A DNA stretch of 49,631 bases from Loktanella sp. 5RATIMAR09 (GTDB lineage Bacteria > Pseudomonadota > Alphaproteobacteria > Rhodobacterales > Rhodobacteraceae), in the NCBI RefSeq assembly GCF_001419985.1, contig NZ_LJAL01000015.1:1-49631 (forward strand), given 5' to 3'. How positions within the stretch are numbered: the first letter of the stretch is position 1; every line of letters begins with the position of its first letter. The notes under the pieces were generated by a model that did no database searches, was not told the origin of the DNA, and saw nothing but the letters and a program-made list of their open reading frames with translations. Positions 17,468 through 25,116 of the stretch are shown piece after piece. The position numbers and the translations under genes were made by a program.

Positions 17468-18631
17468 TCACGCCAGACGCAGCCCCTTGATGTCACCCAA
17501 AAGCGCGGGAATCTTATCTTTGAAGCGGAAAAACCCGTGCGTGGCATTTGGCCAAGCGGCACTGTCATAGGGGCGGATCACTTGGCACAGGCGCACATCT
17601 TTCAGTGCATCACGTGTCGGGCCGGTCGGGATGTAGGATGTTACGATTTGTGCGATATCATGCGCGTCTGCCCACTCTGCCACGGTTTCGGGTTTGACCT
17701 GCGTGATCTGCCCCAACTTGTCCGCATAGCGCGCCGCTGCATCTTTCTGCGCACCAGCCACGAATTCCGTAACACGGTCGCTGACGGCCAGCGGGCTGCG
17801 CTGGGCGGTGGTCTGTACCATCGCAACAGCGCTTGGGTTGATCTGCTGCGCCAGCCATCCGGGCGAGAGATCTTCTTCGGTAATCAAAAGCCCTGAGCGC
17901 AAGGCCGGATCAATGGTGTCTGACACAGGCACAGCCCCGCGCGGCGGTGCGGGTGGCCCTTCCAAGGGTGCCGCAAAGGTTGCAAGGCCTTTGGGAGAAA
18001 ACCGCCCTTCAGTGTATTTTGCGATGTTGTCGGGCCGCGCAAGGTAGGTTTTGCCGACCGTCTGCAAGCCCCCAACCCAGCGCCACGACAGCGTGTTCGA
18101 CGCCGGATCACCATCTAGCAAGTGGCGCATGAAGAAATCCGCCCCCAGGGCCCACGGCAGGCGCAGGGTGAAAATCCAGATCGAGGCAAACCACATGCGC
18201 GCGTGATTATGCAGATACCCGGTGTCGGCCAACTGCCGCGCCCAATGATCAAAGCAATCAATGCCTGTCTCGCCTTTGCAGGCCGCTTCCCAGTCCTGCC
18301 GCAGGCCGCTTTCGGTCTGGACGCGGTTCAGTGCAGCGTTCAGGTCCGCACGATACATCTCCCAGACGGCGGGGCGCAGTTCCAGCCATCCTTTCCAATA
18401 GGTGCGCCAATAGACCTCTTGGATAAACTTTTCCGCCGCTGTCGCGCTGTGGCGGGCCAGAACGGTTTTCAGCACATCTTCTTCGGTGATCATGCGATGC
18501 CGGATATAGGGCGACAGGGCCGACACATGTGCCAAGTCGTCATAATTGCGTTTACCCGCATAATCGCGGCCCGCCCTTGGGGCGAAGGCGTTGAGACGGG
18601 ACAGGCCTGCGGCATAAGTTTGTTCAAACAT
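17468..18631 (-). CDS. Photolyase/cryptochrome-type FAD-binding protein with apparently permuted domains
   Basis: A 387-residue protein that begins directly with the FAD-binding helical domain of the photolyase/cryptochrome family. Family blocks include LSPYIRHRMITEEDVL (39-54), FIQEVYWRTYW (69-79), TGYLHNHARMWFAS (137-150) and DGDPASNTLSWRWVGG (173-188). The N-terminal alpha/beta antenna domain is absent from the front. Instead, residues 245-380 contain strand-helix patterns such as SGLLITEEDLSP, AEWADAHDIAQIVTSYIP and PNATHGFFRFKDKIPAL, which resemble parts of that antenna domain. I infer a circular permutation. DNA repair, light sensing, or neither is possible. It is divergent from trkH. 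Confidence 0.75.
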   Translation of the reverse strand: MFEQTYAAGLSRLNAFAPRAGRDYAGKRNYDDLAHVSALSPYIRHRMITEEDVLKTVLARHSATAAEKFIQEVYWRTYWKGWLELRPAVWEMYRADLNAALNRVQTESGLRQDWEAACKGETGIDCFDHWARQLADTGYLHNHARMWFASIWIFTLRLPWALGADFFMRHLLDGDPASNTLSWRWVGGLQTVGKTYLARPDNIAKYTEGRFSPKGLATFAAPLEGPPAPPRGAVPVSDTIDPALRSGLLITEEDLSPGWLAQQINPSAVAMVQTTAQRSPLAVSDRVTEFVAGAQKDAAARYADKLGQITQVKPETVAEWADAHDIAQIVTSYIPTGPTRDALKDVRLCQVIRPYDSAAWPNATHGFFRFKDKIPALLGDIKGLRLA

Positions 18632-18665
18632 GCAGTTGAGCTAAGGCGCGTGTCCGGGCTTTCAA

Positions 18666-18680
18666 GCGACAGTCTGTCGC
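18666..18680. promoter_or_regulatory. Palindrome between divergent photolyase-like and trkH genes
   Basis: GCGACAG T CTGTCGC, a perfect 15-bp palindrome with one central base. A second inverted repeat, CGGTGT and ACACCG with a 5-base spacer, lies at 18692-18708. Both are in the 104-base gap between the divergent starts and could be operators or hairpins. Confidence 0.4.
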
Positions 18681-18735
18681 GAATATCGCTGCGGTGTTCT
18701 TGACACCGGCGAAAGGGCAGGACAACGCTGCCCGC

Positions 18736-20184
18736 ATGGTTGATTTACGCCCCGTGGGATATGTGATCGGTCTGCTGGTGGCATCGCTTGGCCTGACCAT
18801 GCTGGTCCCTTTGGCGATTGATCTAATGGCAGGCAATGGACATTGGTTTGTCTTCTTCGAAAGCGCGGTCATCACGATCGTGACCGGGGGCCTGATAGCG
18901 CTTGCCTGTGCGAACGGCGTTTCCGAAGGGCTGAGCCTGCGGCAAACTTTTCTGCTGACGTCGCTGGTCTGGCTGATGCTGCCTGTGTTCGGGGCGCTGC
19001 CCTTCATGCTCGGGGCGCCGGACGCGAGTTTCACAGATGCTTTTTTTGAGGCGATGTCCGGCCTGACCACGACGGGGGCTACCGTCTTTACAGGTATCGA
19101 AAACCTGCCTGACGGGATCAAGCTTTGGCGCGGTATCCTGCAGTGGCTGGGCGGGGTCGGGATTATTGTGGTCGCGATGGTATTCCTGCCCGAACTGCGA
19201 GTGGGTGGTATGCAGATTTTCCGGTCAGAGGCCTTTGATACGATGGGGAAAATCCTGCCCCGTGCAGGCCAGATCGCAAGCCGGATTTCGGTCATCTATA
19301 TTATTTTGACCTTCACCTGCGCGCTGGCTTATTCCGCAACCGGCATGGTGCCGTTCGATGCCATCGTCCATGCGATGACCACGGTCTCGACCGGCGGCAT
19401 GGCAAATTCGGATGCCTCGTTCGGGGGTTATGGTGCAGGCGCGCATTATGTCGGCACAGTCTTCATGTTGCTCGCGGCCTTACCGTTTGTGCGCTACGTT
19501 CAGCTGATCGCCGGCACCGCAAAGCCGCTTTGGCGTGATACGCAGATACATACGTTTTTATGGATTGTGCTCGTTACGGTTCTGCTGATGACGTCATGGG
19601 TCTGGGGCCGCGAAGGTGTCATGTCAGAGTTCGCTTTTCGCGAGGCGCTATTTAACATCACGTCAATCATGTCCGGAACCGGCTATTCCAGTGCCGATTA
19701 CATGACATGGGGCACTTTCCCTGTTGTCCTGTTCTTCTTTATTGGCCTGATCGGGGGGTGTGCGGGCTCGACCTCTTGTTCGGTCAAAGTGTTCCGCTAT
19801 CAGCTGGTTTTTGCCGCGATCAAAAGCGAGATCCGCCAAATCCATTCCCCCCACGGTATGTTCACGCCCCGCTATGACGGCCGCCCCATCAGCGAGGATG
19901 TGCTGAACTCGGTGATTGCCTTTCTGGTGGCTTTCATTCTTGCTTTGGGTGCCACTGCGGTGCTGCTGGGGCTGACAGGCCTTGATTTCATCACGTCGGT
20001 TTCGGGTGCTGCCGCAGCCATTGCCAACATCGGTCCGGGTCTTGGGACCGAGATTGGACCGGCAGGCAACTATGCCAATATCAATGATACCGCGAAATGG
20101 ATTCTGGCGATTGCCATGTTTGTGGGGCGTTTGGAAATCATGGTTGTGTTGACGATCCTGACAATCAAATTCTGGAGAAACTGA
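18736..20184 (+). CDS. trkH: TrkH family potassium uptake protein
   Basis: A 482-residue membrane protein of the TrkH/KtrB potassium transporter family, with about ten hydrophobic segments and four pore-loop repeats. Selectivity-filter-like sequences are visible as SGLTTTGATV, TTVSTGGMAN, SIMSGTGYSS and AAIANIGPGLG. TrkH normally works with the NAD-binding regulatory protein TrkA, which is not in this window. I chose the ATG at 18736 (MVDLRPVGYVIG); an upstream in-frame ATG would add 14 non-conserved-looking residues. The next gene starts two bases after the stop, suggesting one transcript with an unrelated enzyme. Confidence 0.93.
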   Translation: MVDLRPVGYVIGLLVASLGLTMLVPLAIDLMAGNGHWFVFFESAVITIVTGGLIALACANGVSEGLSLRQTFLLTSLVWLMLPVFGALPFMLGAPDASFTDAFFEAMSGLTTTGATVFTGIENLPDGIKLWRGILQWLGGVGIIVVAMVFLPELRVGGMQIFRSEAFDTMGKILPRAGQIASRISVIYIILTFTCALAYSATGMVPFDAIVHAMTTVSTGGMANSDASFGGYGAGAHYVGTVFMLLAALPFVRYVQLIAGTAKPLWRDTQIHTFLWIVLVTVLLMTSWVWGREGVMSEFAFREALFNITSIMSGTGYSSADYMTWGTFPVVLFFFIGLIGGCAGSTSCSVKVFRYQLVFAAIKSEIRQIHSPHGMFTPRYDGRPISEDVLNSVIAFLVAFILALGATAVLLGLTGLDFITSVSGAAAAIANIGPGLGTEIGPAGNYANINDTAKWILAIAMFVGRLEIMVVLTILTIKFWRN

Positions 20185-20186
20185 CG

Positions 20187-21782
20187 ATGACAACACGTCC
20201 CCTTGGCGCACAAATCTCGCATATGCTGAAAGATCGCGGGGTGGATACCATTTTTGGCATTCCCGGTGTGCATAATCAGGAAATGTATCGCGGGATCGAA
20301 GAGGCAGGAATCACCCATGTGCTGGCGCGCCACGAACAGGGCGCTGGCTTTATGGCCGATGGCTATGCCCGCGCGACTGGCAAGGTAGGCGTGGCCTACG
20401 TCATTTCCGGACCGGGGCTGTGCAATATCATGACCCCGATGGGGCAGGCCTATTCCGACAGCGTGCCGATGCTGGTCATATCCTCGGTGCTGGATGAGAC
20501 AGAGGCCAAACGCGGCCAGTTGCATCAGATGAAAGATCAGGAAGGTGCGGCAGCAACGGTCTGTGATTGGTCTGTCACCGCCCGGTCGGCCGAGGCGAGC
20601 TATCAGCTGATTGATCGTGCACTGACCGAACTTGCGACCGGTGTGCCATTGCCCAAACATATCCAGGTCCCGATTGCACAACTCGAAGCCAATGCTGCAC
20701 CCGCACCCCAGCGCGCGGATGAGTGGCCCTGCCGCCCCGAAGCGGCACCGCTGCAGCGAATTTCCCTGATCGACCGGCTGAACGCGTCCAAGCGCCCGCT
20801 GTTTATTTTTGGTGGTGGTGCGGCGCATGGGGTAGACCGCTGGTTCCCGCATTTCCAGCGCTTGAATGCGGCCTCTTTCACGACCTATGCCGGACGCGGG
20901 ATCATCCCTGATGACAGCCCGCTGCACTTTGGCGCAACGCTCGCCCGCGCCGGAAGCGAGGCTGTGATCGCCTCGGCTGATCTTGTCGTCGCCGTCGGAA
21001 CGCGGCTGAGCGAGGTCGATCTGTGGCGCGATCATCTGGGCCATGCTGCACCGCTGGTCCGGATTGATCTGGACCCAGAGAGCCTCTCGGACCGCCACAA
21101 TGCTGATACGCGCATCCTTGCGGATGCCAGCGCGCATTTGGCCGAAAGCCTGATCCAGACGGAAGGCGTCAAGAGCACCACATGGACCGTCGAAGACGTC
21201 AAATCCACCCGTGCCAGATGGCGGGCCGCGCTTGATGCGGAACGGCCCGGCATATTGCCTGTCGCGGATGCGTTAAAGGCTGCGGTGCCTGCGGATACGA
21301 TGTTCTACTCAGACATGACCCAATTCGCCTATGCCGCAAAAGAGGTCTATCCGATGGACCGGCCCGGACACTGGCACCACCCTTACGGTTTCGGCACGCT
21401 GGGCTATGCGCTGCCTGCGGCCATTGGCGGCAAGATCGGGGTCGGGGATCAACCGGTCGTTGCCATTCTGGGCGACTATGGTTTCCAATACACCGTGCAG
21501 GAACTCGCCGTTGCGGTTGAACTCGAATTGACGCTGCCGATCATCATCTGGGACAATGGTAAGTTGGGTGAAATCGAGGACAGCATGGTGCGCGCGCAGA
21601 TCGCGCCGAATGCGGTCATTCAGCGCAACCCCGATTTCCTCAAGCTGGCAGAGGCCTATGGTGCCGCAGCAATCCAGCCCACAGATCTGGAGGGGTTCCA
21701 AGCGGCCCTACAGACGGCCCTTGCCACCAAAGGCCCCACGGTCATTCGCGTGATGTCTGATATCGCGCTTACCAGCAGCTGA
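20187..21782 (+). CDS. TPP-dependent 2-oxoacid decarboxylase (probable 5-guanidino-2-oxopentanoate decarboxylase)
   Basis: A 531-residue thiamine-diphosphate enzyme of the acetolactate-synthase-like family. The catalytic Glu region RHEQGAGFMADGYARATG is near residue 50. The cofactor-binding block ILGDYGFQYTVQE ending at WDN replaces the usual GDG-NN. Middle-domain motifs such as FIFGGGAAHG are present. Among family members it looks most like AruI-type decarboxylases of the arginine transaminase pathway, but this assignment is from overall resemblance. GGAG precedes the ATG. It follows trkH by two bases, and its 3' end overlaps the convergent gene by 14 bases. Confidence 0.75.
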   Translation: MTTRPLGAQISHMLKDRGVDTIFGIPGVHNQEMYRGIEEAGITHVLARHEQGAGFMADGYARATGKVGVAYVISGPGLCNIMTPMGQAYSDSVPMLVISSVLDETEAKRGQLHQMKDQEGAAATVCDWSVTARSAEASYQLIDRALTELATGVPLPKHIQVPIAQLEANAAPAPQRADEWPCRPEAAPLQRISLIDRLNASKRPLFIFGGGAAHGVDRWFPHFQRLNAASFTTYAGRGIIPDDSPLHFGATLARAGSEAVIASADLVVAVGTRLSEVDLWRDHLGHAAPLVRIDLDPESLSDRHNADTRILADASAHLAESLIQTEGVKSTTWTVEDVKSTRARWRAALDAERPGILPVADALKAAVPADTMFYSDMTQFAYAAKEVYPMDRPGHWHHPYGFGTLGYALPAAIGGKIGVGDQPVVAILGDYGFQYTVQELAVAVELELTLPIIIWDNGKLGEIEDSMVRAQIAPNAVIQRNPDFLKLAEAYGAAAIQPTDLEGFQAALQTALATKGPTVIRVMSDIALTSS

Positions 21783-23496
21783 CCAATACGGTGACATTGG
21801 CGGCTTTTTCGGTCAGCGCATGGGCTGAGAGGGCAGGGCCTGCGTCACCGCGCGCGGGCGCTATGTTCAGTGTCTCAAGCGTCGCTGTGATCATTGCGGC
21901 ATCCAGCGCGAATTGCACATCTGCTGGCAGGGCCTGACTGCCATCACCAGTGCGAGGTAACAACATGCCCAGCACATTACCGCCCTGATCGAACACAGGG
22001 CCACCTGCATTGCTGGGCCGGGTGGCGACAGAAAGACGCGCGATCCGGTCATCACCCGTCAGGTCGCGGATATCTTCCAGTGTGCCAAAGGTCAGTGTCG
22101 GTGCATTCAGGGCGCCGTTGAAAGGATAGCCCGCCACGGCCACCGGATCTTTCAGGCGCGGTGTCTGCGGTTGGAAGGCTGCAAACTCGATAGGGGACAG
22201 GGCCGCAAGCGGCCGCAGGAGCGTGATCCCAAGAGCCGGGTCGGTGGCCAGCACTTCGGCCTCTGTTTCGCGGTCAAAGGTGATCCGCGCGCAACTGTCC
22301 ACCGCTTCGGGGGTGGTCACGACCAGGCCATCGCGCGACACATAAAACCCGGACCGTGACAGTTTGGGCTGCCGCACCGAAAGCCCCGCGATCATGTCAA
22401 TGGCCTGATCTTCGCTGGCAGGTACAAGATTTGGATCAAGTGTGCCGTTCAGACGTGCGAAACTGGAATTCATCAGATCCAGCACCCGCGCACGACGCCG
22501 CTCGTCGCTTTCGGGCCAGACCAGCACAAAGCCCTTGATCTCGCCGTCCTGCAAGCTGGCTGTGGCGTAAGAATGTATACCGTCGCCGAGCCCTTCGATG
22601 GTAAAGCTGGAGCCCTGCAAGCTGCGTGGTCCTTCGGTCGGCATGATGTCAAGCACCTGCAAAACCTCGTAAAGCCCTGTCAGACGACCCGCATCACCCC
22701 TTTGCGAGATCATCAGGACCCGCGCAGATGAAAGATCGCCCTGACCATCGTATTGGGCAAAGGGCGGCTGGTATTCTGTGAAAGTGACTGCAGCGGTGGG
22801 AAGCTGCATTTGAATGCCTGCGGTTTCGTCGCGGACCAGCTGCATATCCAGATCGGCGATCACAGCATTGTATTGCAACAATAACAGCGCACGCTGGCGG
22901 GCTGTCAAAACACCGGTCGGTTCTTGGTTGTAGGCAGTCTGCCAAGCCGCCATCGCGCTGCGCGTGCCGCGCCCGAAGGCGCCATCAATCGTTGAATTGT
23001 AGAAACCCGCCCAACGCAGCGCCACTTGCAATTCCTCGCGTGCTTCGCGCGGCAAAGCGGCCTCGGATGCGCGGGCCTGACCGAGTGTCTCTTCGGGCGC
23101 GTTCAGGTCCACCTGCGGCAAGGCGGGTAGCTCTGGTGCAGGGTCCGGTGCGGTTGACACAGTGGATGCTTGCGCGCCGCCAATTGGCCAGAACTGCTGC
23201 TCGAAACGGCGTCCGTTTTGCAGGTAGCTGTCAGAGGGGATCTGTCCGCTGCCCAGCAGGCGGGACAACTCGGCGCGGGCAAGGCTTTCGCTGTAAGGCC
23301 CCAGCACAATGCCATAGAAACCGCGCCCCAGATAATACCCCTCAACATCGCTGAACCGCCGCGCGTAAAAGCGCGCACGCTCTGTCGCCTCGGTCAGTGT
23401 CTGGCGCGCCTCGATCTGTACCCAATAGCGGTCCTGTGCCTCGGCCTGCAGGGCGGAAAAGAAAAGTAAAAGTGCGGCGGCGAAAGCCCTGAGCAT
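21769..23496 (-). CDS. Secreted trypsin-fold pseudo-protease with SPOR-like and peptidoglycan-binding domains
   Basis: A 575-residue exported protein. Residues 1-20 are a Sec signal peptide; about 22-92 resemble a SPOR-like repeat (RYWVQIEARQTLTEATERA, then YGIVLGPYSE); about 150-205 are a PG_binding_1 domain (LQVALRWAGFYNSTIDGAFG). The C-terminal 200 residues have the HtrA/trypsin layout but lack the catalytic triad. The Ser position in the NSGGP motif is Ala497 (SNAGGP), the His position in the TNAHVV block is Glu397, and the Asp position before ALL is Gly423. It should therefore be a binding or scaffold protein at the periplasmic murein, not a protease. Confidence 0.78.
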   Translation of the reverse strand: MLRAFAAALLLFFSALQAEAQDRYWVQIEARQTLTEATERARFYARRFSDVEGYYLGRGFYGIVLGPYSESLARAELSRLLGSGQIPSDSYLQNGRRFEQQFWPIGGAQASTVSTAPDPAPELPALPQVDLNAPEETLGQARASEAALPREAREELQVALRWAGFYNSTIDGAFGRGTRSAMAAWQTAYNQEPTGVLTARQRALLLLQYNAVIADLDMQLVRDETAGIQMQLPTAAVTFTEYQPPFAQYDGQGDLSSARVLMISQRGDAGRLTGLYEVLQVLDIMPTEGPRSLQGSSFTIEGLGDGIHSYATASLQDGEIKGFVLVWPESDERRRARVLDLMNSSFARLNGTLDPNLVPASEDQAIDMIAGLSVRQPKLSRSGFYVSRDGLVVTTPEAVDSCARITFDRETEAEVLATDPALGITLLRPLAALSPIEFAAFQPQTPRLKDPVAVAGYPFNGALNAPTLTFGTLEDIRDLTGDDRIARLSVATRPSNAGGPVFDQGGNVLGMLLPRTGDGSQALPADVQFALDAAMITATLETLNIAPARGDAGPALSAHALTEKAANVTVLVSCW

Positions 23497-23513
23497 CGAA
23501 AAACCTCGGTGAT

Positions 23514-23528
23514 AAAATAGTCTATTTT
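23514..23528. promoter_or_regulatory. AT-rich palindrome upstream of the pseudo-protease gene
   Basis: AAAATAG T CTATTTT, a perfect 15-bp palindrome 18 bases upstream of the minus-strand ATG at 23496. It overlaps where a -10 element would fall, so it may be a repressor site or simply an AT-rich promoter element. Confidence 0.4.
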
Positions 23529-23674
23529 CTATGTCGTGGCCGCCATTGAACGGCTGTGCAAGTCAAACCCTGTTCAAACGTAGAGGCAAAGCGCGAAAAA
23601 TCTGCAGGCGTTGCCCAATTGACCCTGTCCGCCCAGCACCCTATTGAACGCCCAAAGCACATGAGGGTTTTGAG

Positions 23675-24595
23675 ATGGCGGAAAAACCACGCAGTTTTCA
23701 GGAAATTATCCTGCGGCTTCAGACATATTGGGCCAGCAAAGGCTGTGCGATCCTGCAACCCTACGACATGGAAGTCGGGGCTGGCACATTTCACCCCGCC
23801 ACAACCCTGCGCGCGTTGGGCAGCAAGCCATGGGCGGCCGCCTATGTGCAGCCCTCGCGCCGTCCCACCGACGGGCGCTATGGCGAAAACCCCAACCGTT
23901 TGCAGCACTACTACCAGTATCAAGTGCTGATCAAACCATCGCCGCCTGATATGCAGGACCTCTATCTTGGATCGCTACAGGCCATCGGGATTGATGCCAC
24001 AGTGCACGATATCCGCTTTGTCGAGGATGACTGGGAAAGCCCGACGCTGGGTGCGTGGGGGCTTGGCTGGGAGGTCTGGTGTGACGGCATGGAAGTCAGC
24101 CAGTTTACCTATTTCCAGCAGGTCGGCGGGCATGACTGCAAACCTGTATCGGGTGAGTTGACCTATGGGCTGGAACGGTTGGCGATGTATGTCCTCGACA
24201 TTGATCACGTGATGGATATGCCTTTCAATGATCCCGACGCGCCCATCGCACTGACTTACGGTGATGTCTTCTTGCAGACCGAACAGGAATACGCGCGCTG
24301 GAACTTTGATGTGGCCGACACGGATGTGCTGCTCCAGCATTTCGTCGATGCCGAGGCCGAATGCCAGCGCATCCTTGAGGCCCCCGCCGACGACCCCAAA
24401 ACAGGGCGCAAGATCATCATGGCGCACCCTGCCTATGACCAATGTATCAAGGCATCCCACGTCTTTAACCTGCTTGATGCGCGCGGCGTGATTTCCGTAA
24501 CCGAACGGCAGGCCTATATCGGACGGGTGCGCGCGCTGGCCAAGGCCTGTGCCGATGCCTTTGTGCAGACCGAAGCAGGCGGAGCAGCAGCGTGA
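23675..24595 (+). CDS. glyQ: Glycyl-tRNA synthetase alpha subunit
   Basis: A 306-residue catalytic alpha subunit of the bacterial alpha2beta2 glycyl-tRNA synthetase. It forms glycyl-adenylate; class II motifs are present, including [11 protein letters not shown] and the conserved [30 protein letters not shown] block. [19 protein letters not shown] and [14 protein letters not shown] are also diagnostic. It is the first gene of a three-gene unit ending in glyS, with a stop/start overlap to the next gene. Confidence 0.97.
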   Translation: MAEKPRSFQEIILRLQTYWASKGCAILQPYDMEVGAGTFHPATTLRALGSKPWAAAYVQPSRRPTDGRYGENPNRLQHYYQYQVLIKPSPPDMQDLYLGSLQAIGIDATVHDIRFVEDDWESPTLGAWGLGWEVWCDGMEVSQFTYFQQVGGHDCKPVSGELTYGLERLAMYVLDIDHVMDMPFNDPDAPIALTYGDVFLQTEQEYARWNFDVADTDVLLQHFVDAEAECQRILEAPADDPKTGRKIIMAHPAYDQCIKASHVFNLLDARGVISVTERQAYIGRVRALAKACADAFVQTEAGGAAA

Positions 24596-25116
24596 TAGCA
24601 AGGGTCTTTATTGTGGGCATGCTTTTGGCGGCGGCGGTGCTGGGTGGTGTGCTCTACTACCAGCAGGTCTATGCCTATTACGACGACGTACCGTCGAACG
24701 CAGCGGCAGTGATGCTGACCTCGGTCAGTACCGGTGAGGCCGAACCGATTGTCGTGCAAGGGTTCGAAGGCATTGATGCCATCAGCAGCCCTTTGCGCTA
24801 TCGCGCCTGCTTTGAAAGCACGCTGAGCCTTGCGACGTTGACCGAAACCTATGAAATCGTCGACAACGCCGAACCGCGTGTGGCCCCCCGCTGGTTTGAT
24901 TGCTTTGATGCAGCGCAGATCGGGGCGGACCTGCGCACCGATGCCGTCGCCTTTATGGGTGTTGAAAACATTGAATACGGGATCGACCGGATTGTCGCCA
25001 TCTACCCTGACGGGCGTGGCTATGCGTGGCACCAGATCAATGAATGTGGTGAAGTTGTCTTTGACGGCAACCGCCCCCCCGAAGACTGCCCCCCAATTCC
25101 AGAAAGCGCCGAGTGA
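24592..25116 (+). CDS. Membrane-anchored protein between glyQ and glyS (DUF6446-like)
   Basis: A 174-residue protein with one N-terminal transmembrane anchor ([23 protein letters not shown]) and a periplasmic remainder. Three Cys-containing spots (YRACFES, WFDCFDA, INECGEV) could form disulfides. It starts with GTG inside the glyQ stop (GTGA overlap) and its stop overlaps the glyS ATG. This position between the two synthetase genes recurs in Rhodobacterales, where I believe the family is called DUF6446. Its function is not known, and the tight coupling to a cytoplasmic tRNA synthetase is unexplained. Confidence 0.75.
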   Translation: MIARVFIVGMLLAAAVLGGVLYYQQVYAYYDDVPSNAAAVMLTSVSTGEAEPIVVQGFEGIDAISSPLRYRACFESTLSLATLTETYEIVDNAEPRVAPRWFDCFDAAQIGADLRTDAVAFMGVENIEYGIDRIVAIYPDGRGYAWHQINECGEVVFDGNRPPEDCPPIPESAE

